Below, piece by piece: positions 57,951 to 64,000 of a DNA stretch of 64,000 bases. Each line of letters starts with the position of its first letter. Position 1 is the stretch's first letter. Position numbers and translations under genes: made by a program. The DNA is from Gammaproteobacteria bacterium (GTDB lineage: Bacteria; Pseudomonadota; Gammaproteobacteria; Pseudomonadales; Moraxellaceae): assembly GCA_028868515.1 (NCBI GenBank), contig JAGWUI010000006.1:56890-120889 (forward strand), in the 5' to 3' direction. The notes under the pieces were generated by a model. The model saw only the letters and a list, made by a program, of their open reading frames with translations, was not told where the DNA came from and searched no databases.

Positions 57951-59318
57951 ATGTTGCGACATCATCCATATTTAGGATTGTTGAGCTGTTTAGTGTTTTC
58001 GGGTTGTATGCAATACCATGCAGCGCCGCTCGCGGTTGCGCCTCATTATGCAAGTCTGACGCCGAATTCTACAGCGCTCCAAAACTTTCCTACCTTAAAA
58101 GCGCATCCATTTAATCCAGATGATGGATTAGATGTTGTTGAAATCGAAATGCTTGCAGTGAGTCAAAATCCTGCGCTACAACTTGCGCGAAGTGATCTCG
58201 GCGTTTCACAAGCACAAGCCTATGCGGCTGGCTTGCTTCCTGATCCACAGTTAAGTTTGGCGAGCGATATTTCACATGCGAGTGGCGTTGGCGCGGCATC
58301 AAGTTATGGACTCAATTACGATTTTGGTGCACTGCTGGCACATTCATCAGCAAAGCATGAAGCTGAATATGCACATCATCAGGCTGAGCTGAATTTACTC
58401 TGGCAAGAGTGGCAAGTCATTGGGCAAGCCCAGTTACTGATGGTTCGTGCACAAATGCAAGCGAAGATCATGCAGACGTTGCAGCGCCAGCAACAGTTTG
58501 CAGCTGATCGTGCCGCACGCAGTTATCAAGCGATGCAACAAGGTAATGTAACGCGTGATATTGCTAATAGTGATGTCGTGGCATTGCAAGCGATCAATAG
58601 CAAAATTGACGATCTTAAGACCTTACAACTCGCAACACGACACGATATTAATGATCTGTTGGGTATTTCTCCTAACTCGATGCTGAATCTGCAATTCGAG
58701 AGTCATAAAAAGGCTTCATCACCTAGACGTGTTGATCCGAGTCTGATTCGAGTCGCATTGGATCATTTGGCGGAACGTCGTCCTGATCTACAAGCCTTAC
58801 AAGCGGGTTATGCAAGCCAAGATGCCAAATTCCATCGGGCGATTTTGGCTCAATTTCCTGCACTGAATGTGGGCTTAACACGTAACAAAGATAATGCAGG
58901 ATTAGTCAGCAATAGTTTGGGGATTACTTTGACATTACCGATTTTTAATCACAATCAGGGCAATGTTGCAATTGAACAGGCAACGCGCCAACGAATGCAT
59001 GACGAATATCAAATTCGTTTAAATCAGACCCATGCGAGTGTCTTACGCTTGCAGTCAGAGCAACAACAGCAATTTGCCGTATGGCAGAGTCGCCGTGCCA
59101 AATTAACTCAGCTACGCCATGATGTTGATCAGACTTCTGTGGTTTATCACCAAGGTCTAGTCGATGATTTGATTTGGGTCAATTTGAATAATAACGAGTT
59201 TAGCCAAGAACTTGATTTGCTAAATATCGAGCAGGCGATTCGTGAGCAGAGCGTTGGGTTAAATATTTTACTGGGTTTGCCTGTGTCGCAATCTCAAAAT
59301 GAGGAGACTGTGCAATGA
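57951..59318 (+). CDS. TolC-family outer membrane efflux lipoprotein
   Basis: A 455-residue TolC/OprM-like protein. The signal peptide with lipobox VFSGC (Cys19) is followed by two long coiled-coil repeats (AQAYAAGLLPDPQLSLASD and, later, LGITLTLPIFNHNQGN), the hallmark of the outer-membrane tunnel. The start is the ATG at 57951, preceded by AGGA; an in-frame TTG two codons earlier is less likely. The stop overlaps the next start by four bases (ATGA), so translation is coupled. Confidence 0.9.
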   Translation: MLRHHPYLGLLSCLVFSGCMQYHAAPLAVAPHYASLTPNSTALQNFPTLKAHPFNPDDGLDVVEIEMLAVSQNPALQLARSDLGVSQAQAYAAGLLPDPQLSLASDISHASGVGAASSYGLNYDFGALLAHSSAKHEAEYAHHQAELNLLWQEWQVIGQAQLLMVRAQMQAKIMQTLQRQQQFAADRAARSYQAMQQGNVTRDIANSDVVALQAINSKIDDLKTLQLATRHDINDLLGISPNSMLNLQFESHKKASSPRRVDPSLIRVALDHLAERRPDLQALQAGYASQDAKFHRAILAQFPALNVGLTRNKDNAGLVSNSLGITLTLPIFNHNQGNVAIEQATRQRMHDEYQIRLNQTHASVLRLQSEQQQQFAVWQSRRAKLTQLRHDVDQTSVVYHQGLVDDLIWVNLNNNEFSQELDLLNIEQAIREQSVGLNILLGLPVSQSQNEETVQ

Positions 59319-60442
59319 GCATAACTATTCAAAAAATCATTCAAAAAAGAATGTCCAGTGTTGTGTCCAGTAAAGCGACATCTTGTAGTGCTGTACTCAT
59401 TCTTTGTTCAGGTTTTATTGGCTTAGGCTTGAATCATCATAGTTTTGCTGAGGATGATGCTAAGCCTACGTCTGAGATAAAGCCAGTTGCTTTGGTCAAA
59501 ACGCAGCGTCCTACTCAGCAAGTTTTAGCAGATACGATGACAGCCTACGGCACATTACAGAATGATCCGAATAGCATCTATACCGTCAGTTTGCCGCAAG
59601 CAGGACAGATTGAACGCATAGCGGTTTCAGTGGGTCAGCGTGTACAGCATGGCAAGCCATTAGTGATTGTCAAAACAGATCCACAAGTCGTGGCAAGTAC
59701 AACTCAGGCTCGTTCAGCTGTTACGTTTGCTCAGGGTGAGCAACAACGTATTCAAGCCTTGGTGACAGCGCGACTAGCGACGCAATCCCAATTAGCGACT
59801 GCGACCAAAGCACTAACTGATGCAAACGCGACGTTACAAGCCTTACAACAGCAAGGCGGTCAATATGCACATCAAACGTTAACTGCGCCCGCAGATGCTT
59901 TGGTGATGAGCATTAGTAACCAAGTTGGTGAACGCTTACCTGCGGGTGCGGCGGTGATGCAATTGAGCAAAACTGGCGGTTTACAAGCTTTAATCGGTGT
60001 TACCCCTGATATGGTTGCAAAGCTTCATGCAGGGATGACGGTGAATATCAGTGTATTGAATAGTGCCGCCCCAACAGTTTCTGGTGTGCTCATGCATACC
60101 GATGGTGTGGTGAATTCGCAAACTGGACGGATTGATTTACCCATTCGATTAAGCCAGCCACTGACCAATTCATTTCGTGCAGGTCTGCCAATTAAAGCTG
60201 AAATTAAGATCGCAGGGCACAAAAGTTGGGTTGTACCACGCAATGCGGTTTTGCAAGACGAGCAAGGCTCTTATATTTATCAGATTAAACAAAATCATGC
60301 TGTGCGAACATCTGTGCAGGTTGGCTTACAAACTAATGCCAATACTGCAATTAGTGGCGCAATCAATCCGAACTTAAATATTGTCACTTTAGGGAATTAT
60401 ACCCTTCAGGATGGCATGGCTGTTCGGGAGCAAGCACAATGA
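59315..60442 (+). CDS. RND efflux periplasmic adaptor subunit
   Basis: A 375-residue HlyD/AcrA-like adaptor. A signal sequence (CSAVLILCSGFIGLGLNHHSFA) is followed by the barrel-sandwich hybrid (GQIERIAVSVGQRVQHGKPLV), a short hairpin (about 130-185), a second lipoyl half (LTAPADALVMSISNQVGERL) and a beta-barrel domain. It has a compact hairpin, as in metal- and small-molecule-type adaptors. Start and stop overlap both neighbours by four bases. Confidence 0.9.
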   Translation: MSITIQKIIQKRMSSVVSSKATSCSAVLILCSGFIGLGLNHHSFAEDDAKPTSEIKPVALVKTQRPTQQVLADTMTAYGTLQNDPNSIYTVSLPQAGQIERIAVSVGQRVQHGKPLVIVKTDPQVVASTTQARSAVTFAQGEQQRIQALVTARLATQSQLATATKALTDANATLQALQQQGGQYAHQTLTAPADALVMSISNQVGERLPAGAAVMQLSKTGGLQALIGVTPDMVAKLHAGMTVNISVLNSAAPTVSGVLMHTDGVVNSQTGRIDLPIRLSQPLTNSFRAGLPIKAEIKIAGHKSWVVPRNAVLQDEQGSYIYQIKQNHAVRTSVQVGLQTNANTAISGAINPNLNIVTLGNYTLQDGMAVREQAQ

Positions 60443-63400
60443 ATGTGACACCTGTGGATGTTAAACCGACCAGCATTGTGGAGTGGCTACAGCATCATCG
60501 TCGTTCGCTGTTGTTCTTGGTATTCATGTTGACTTTGGTGGGGATTGCAGCAGCGGTTCGATTACCTGTGACGTTGTTTCCTCGTGTGGATTTTCCGCGC
60601 GTCGTGGTGGCTTTGGATGCTGGTGATCGCCCTGTTGAGCAAATGGCACTTGAAGTGACAATGCCAACGGAAAACGCCATTCGCCAAGTACCTAATGTTG
60701 GAACTGTTCGTTCAACGACCAGTCGCGGTTCTGCGGAAATTTCAGTGAATTTTGATTGGAATACCGACATGAGCACTGCCACGTCGCAAATCAATCAAGC
60801 CATTTCGCAATTATTGCCACAACTGCCTAGCGGTACGCAGATGTCCGTTCGGCGTATGGACCCGACGGTTTTCCCCATTTTGGCGTATAGCTTGCGGTCG
60901 AATACATTGTCGCTATCACAATTACGCCTACTTGCTGAGCAACAACTTCGTCCGTTGCTATCCACTGTGAATGGTGTTTCGCGTGTTGAAGTGATTGGTG
61001 GAACGCAAGATGAGTATCAAGTCATTGCTGATCCAGATCGCTTGCAAGCATTAGGTTTAACCTTATCGGATCTATCAACGGCACTGACTGCGGCGAATAT
61101 TATATCGGCTGATGGACGACTAGAGGATCAGTACAAACTCTATTTGGTGATCACTAATAGCCCACTCAAAGATGAAAATGACATTGGGCAAGTCGTCGTT
61201 AGATCCAATCCTGATGGCATTATTTTGCTCAAGGATGTCGCCACGATTATTAAGCGCGCTGCACCACAAGTCGCACGCGTAAATGCTGATGGACAAGATG
61301 CTGTTTTATTGAATATTTATCAACAACCGACGGGTAATAGTATTCAGATTGCGAAAGATATTGAGAGTGAAATCGCATTAGCGCATTTGCCTGCCAACGT
61401 CAGCATGAAAAGCTGGTATGACCAAAGTCAGCTCGTTTCCGCTTCGGCAAGAAGTGTCATGGATGCGATTCTCATCGGCATGGGTTTAGCGGCGTTGGTT
61501 TTGCTGTTGTTCTTACGGAATTTTAAGATCACAGTGATTGCAGTCTTTATGGTTCCTGTTGTTTTAGCATTGACCACGATTTTATTAAGTCTGCTGAATA
61601 TGAGCTTCAATATCATGACGTTAGGCGGCATGGCAGCGGCAGTGGGTTTGATCATTGATGATGCGATTGTCATGGTGGAACATTTGATTCGGCGCTTGCA
61701 TGAACATGCAACCGATCGTAAGGACGGACAGCTCCTCGACAAAAAAATGGTGCGTGCAGGCATTATGGCTTCAGCACAAGAATTTTTACGGCCATTGGTA
61801 GGATCATCTGCATCTACGATTGTCATTTTTGTGCCGTTAGCATTTTTGACGGGCGTAACGGGGGCATTTTTTAAAGCTTTATCATTAACGATGGCAACAG
61901 GACTGTTGATTTCATTTTTAATGACGTGGTTGATTATTCCCATTCTCGCTAATCTGTTTCTCAATGATCGTGACGTCAGACCACACAAAGTCAGCACCTT
62001 TGCTCAAAAAATCTCAGAGCGTTACGCGCAATTGCTGAGTCGTTTGGTTCGTACACCTGTATTGGTTCTCCTGATAGTTCTTCCGTTATTGGGCTTAGGT
62101 GGTTTTGCATTTACTAAAGTGGGTTCAGGCTTTATGCCAGCCATGGATGAAGGTGGATTTATTCTGGATTACCATACGCCTGCAGGCACTTCGCTGACCG
62201 AAACAAATCGATTACTCAATCAAGTCGAAGACATCATTCGGCAGAATCCTAACGTCCAGACGTATTCGCGTCGAACAGGCATGGGCTTGGGTGGTGGGCT
62301 CAATGAAACAAACCAAGGTGATTTCTTTGTTCGCTTAAAACCGCAACCACGCGAGCCGATTGAGTCAGTGATGGAAAGTGTGCGTGGGCAAGTGGAGCAG
62401 CGTGTGCCAGGTGTTGAAATCGAATTGGCGCAATTGATGGAAGATGTGATTGGTGACTTAACTGCGGTTCCGCAACCGATCGAAGTCAAAATATTTTCGG
62501 ATGATCCTCGTTTATTGAATCAGGTTGCGACAAAAACAGCGGCAGCGATCAGCAGTATTAATGGCGTTGTTGATGTGAATGCAGGAATTAAGCCTGCTGG
62601 AGACGCGATCGAAATTCATGTCGATCCTGCGAGTGCAGCTCTGGCAGGTCTGACTACAGATGCAATCAATCAAACAGTTCAAGATGCCATGACGGGTCGA
62701 ATAGTGACACGCATTAGTCAGGCCAATGCTTTAAGTGTAGGCACGCTGGCTGTGCGTGTTTGGATTCCAGAAAATCAGCGTCAGACGATTTTGGATCTCC
62801 AGAATCTACCACTGAGAACGGCAAAAGGCACGATGATTCGATTGCAAGATGTTGCGCAATTAGTCACGGTTGCAGGGCAATCACAGATTAATCGTGAACA
62901 AATGCAACGTATGGTTGCTGTGACTGCACGGATTAGTGGTCGTGATCTTGGTTCAGCCATTAAGGATGTTCAAGCGGCAGTCAATGCCAAAGGTTTCTTG
63001 CCTACAGGCGTGCGCGTGGAAATGGGTGGTTTGTATGCACAACAACAAATCGCATTTCATGGGTTGATGATCGTGTTTGCGACAGCCGTAGGATTAGTAT
63101 TTTTGTTACTCCTCTTTCTATATGAGCGTTTTGATATTGCTTTGTCGGTTCTGCTCATGCCGCTGTTGGCTTCATCTAGTGTTTTTATTGGATTGTGGCT
63201 GACTGGTATCGAGCTGAATATTTCAGCAATGATGGGAATGACGATGATTATTGGGATCGTCACCGAAGTCGCCATCTTTTATTTTTCTGAATACGATACG
63301 CTGAGTAATCAGCATGATGCGTCAGATTCATCCGTAGCCTTAGACCAGCCGCATCACCAGAAAAATCAACGCCACATTTTAATCCTTGCTGGGCAAAACC

Positions 63401-63633
63401 GTATGCGTCCAATTGCGATGACGACGATTGCGGCGATCTTGACGCTATTGCCGCTTGCCTTTGCTCTGGGCGAGGGGTCTGCCATGCAACAGCCTTTAGC
63501 CATCGCGATTATTGCTGGCTTGGTCGTGCAATTGCCTTTGGTGCTGCTGGTGATGCCAGTGTTATTTAGCCTGTTCTCAAACCATAAGCGTGATTTAAAT
63601 CCAAACCAACATCAGAGTCACAACCAAAATTAG
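60439..63633 (+). CDS. RND-superfamily efflux permease
   Basis: A 1064-residue RND pump with 12 membrane segments and two large periplasmic loops, the inner-membrane part of the tripartite system. The TM4 proton-relay pair Asp-Asp is present (AVGLIIDDAIVMVE). In TM10, where AcrB has the essential Lys (SAKNAIL), this protein has Glu (VTEVAIF), as in heavy-metal pumps of the CusA type. It is therefore neither a clear HAE-type nor a clear HME-type pump, and its substrate cannot be called. The operon is tolC-like, adaptor, pump, then a YncE-like gene. Confidence 0.92.
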   Translation: MNVTPVDVKPTSIVEWLQHHRRSLLFLVFMLTLVGIAAAVRLPVTLFPRVDFPRVVVALDAGDRPVEQMALEVTMPTENAIRQVPNVGTVRSTTSRGSAEISVNFDWNTDMSTATSQINQAISQLLPQLPSGTQMSVRRMDPTVFPILAYSLRSNTLSLSQLRLLAEQQLRPLLSTVNGVSRVEVIGGTQDEYQVIADPDRLQALGLTLSDLSTALTAANIISADGRLEDQYKLYLVITNSPLKDENDIGQVVVRSNPDGIILLKDVATIIKRAAPQVARVNADGQDAVLLNIYQQPTGNSIQIAKDIESEIALAHLPANVSMKSWYDQSQLVSASARSVMDAILIGMGLAALVLLLFLRNFKITVIAVFMVPVVLALTTILLSLLNMSFNIMTLGGMAAAVGLIIDDAIVMVEHLIRRLHEHATDRKDGQLLDKKMVRAGIMASAQEFLRPLVGSSASTIVIFVPLAFLTGVTGAFFKALSLTMATGLLISFLMTWLIIPILANLFLNDRDVRPHKVSTFAQKISERYAQLLSRLVRTPVLVLLIVLPLLGLGGFAFTKVGSGFMPAMDEGGFILDYHTPAGTSLTETNRLLNQVEDIIRQNPNVQTYSRRTGMGLGGGLNETNQGDFFVRLKPQPREPIESVMESVRGQVEQRVPGVEIELAQLMEDVIGDLTAVPQPIEVKIFSDDPRLLNQVATKTAAAISSINGVVDVNAGIKPAGDAIEIHVDPASAALAGLTTDAINQTVQDAMTGRIVTRISQANALSVGTLAVRVWIPENQRQTILDLQNLPLRTAKGTMIRLQDVAQLVTVAGQSQINREQMQRMVAVTARISGRDLGSAIKDVQAAVNAKGFLPTGVRVEMGGLYAQQQIAFHGLMIVFATAVGLVFLLLLFLYERFDIALSVLLMPLLASSSVFIGLWLTGIELNISAMMGMTMIIGIVTEVAIFYFSEYDTLSNQHDASDSSVALDQPHHQKNQRHILILAGQNRMRPIAMTTIAAILTLLPLAFALGEGSAMQQPLAIAIIAGLVVQLPLVLLVMPVLFSLFSNHKRDLNPNQHQSHNQN

Positions 63634-63643
63634 GAAATCAAAA

Positions 63644-64000
63644 ATGAAATTTGCATCACGTATTTACTGGGCTGCGGCTGTCTTGGGTGCTTTATCCGTT
63701 CAGACGCCAGTATTTGCACAAGATTCTAAACTTGAAGTGATTCGGCATTGGGCCGTTGGTGAGCCAAGTAAATGGGATTACGCTGCAATCGACACGAGTC
63801 GCCACCATTTATTTGTGACCAAAGGCGACAATGTCGAAGTGCTCGATTCATCGACAGGAAAATTGGTTGGCGAAATTCCATCTCATGGTGCGCATGGCGT
63901 TGCTTTTGCACAAGACCTGAAACTTGGATTTATTAGTAATGGTCAAGCCAACACCGTGACGGTTTTTGATTTGGATACGTTAAAAGTCAAACAAGAAATC
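63644..64000 (+). CDS. YncE-like beta-propeller protein (cut by window end)
   Basis: The first 119 residues of a secreted protein. The signal peptide (IYWAAAVLGALSVQTPVFA) is followed by propeller-type repeats with alternating DTSRHHLFVTKGDNVEVLD, ISNGQANTVTVFDLDT segments typical of the YncE/YVTN family. YncE-like proteins are periplasmic beta-propellers of unclear role. It lies 10 bp after the RND pump stop, probably in the same operon. The end lies outside the window. Confidence 0.82.
   Translation, partial: MKFASRIYWAAAVLGALSVQTPVFAQDSKLEVIRHWAVGEPSKWDYAAIDTSRHHLFVTKGDNVEVLDSSTGKLVGEIPSHGAHGVAFAQDLKLGFISNGQANTVTVFDLDTLKVKQEI

Noticed and set aside
61428..61997. A minus-strand frame of 189 codons inside the RND pump gene
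   Set aside because: It is a shadow of the pump gene with no ribosome binding site or family resemblance.

Overview
The window reads as a chromosomal segment of a gammaproteobacterium of the family Moraxellaceae. The rRNA genes are very close to Acinetobacter-type rRNA but not identical. The gene orders rodZ-ispG-hisS-yfgM-bamB-der and bamD / rluD-pgeF are classic gammaproteobacterial orders, and the AcnD/PrpF version of the methylcitrate pathway is typical of this group. I cannot name a genus from the sequence alone.

Layout. 1-7300 (+): rodZ, ispG, hisS, a YfgM-like protein, bamB and der. 7379-13249 (-): a YbeD-like protein, rpoD, dnaG and bamD. 13373-16971 (+): rluD, pgeF, a flavodoxin-like protein and a Nudix/ThiE-like fusion. 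16968-20719 (-): a PBP1b gene, a TPR lipoprotein and a protein with an Ada-like cysteine motif. 20983-26861: a complete rRNA operon (two promoters, 16S, tRNA-Ala, tRNA-Ile, 23S, 5S, terminator). 26981-29685: bacterioferritin, a lipoprotein, YjdM/PhnA and a YlqF-type GTPase.

29869-42500 holds the 2-methylcitrate (propionate) genes prpB, prpC, acnD and prpF in their usual order on the minus strand, but broken into three pieces. Two tandem membrane EAL phosphodiesterases lie between prpC and acnD. A periplasmic binding-like protein, a REP-associated transposase, a VOC protein and an RluA-type enzyme lie between acnD and prpF. 42731-50886: a small exported protein, a six-EF-hand exported protein, an S41 protease, BaeR/BaeS, a hotdog-fold protein, YajQ, a rhodanese and DinB.

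50893-64000 is the most accessory-looking part: a REP/MITE-like palindromic element, an IS1595-type insertion sequence, then a TonB-dependent receptor, ExbB, ExbD, TonB and a lipoprotein phosphoesterase. An intergenic region with repeats separates these from a tripartite RND export operon (TolC-like, adaptor, pump) that ends in a YncE-like beta-propeller cut by the window edge. The first block looks like one self-contained TonB-energised uptake system with its own surface or periplasmic phosphatase. Uptake of a phosphorylated substrate is my inference and is not shown by the sequence.

No CRISPR array, prophage or integron was seen. Coordinates of RNA ends and promoters are estimates made by eye.
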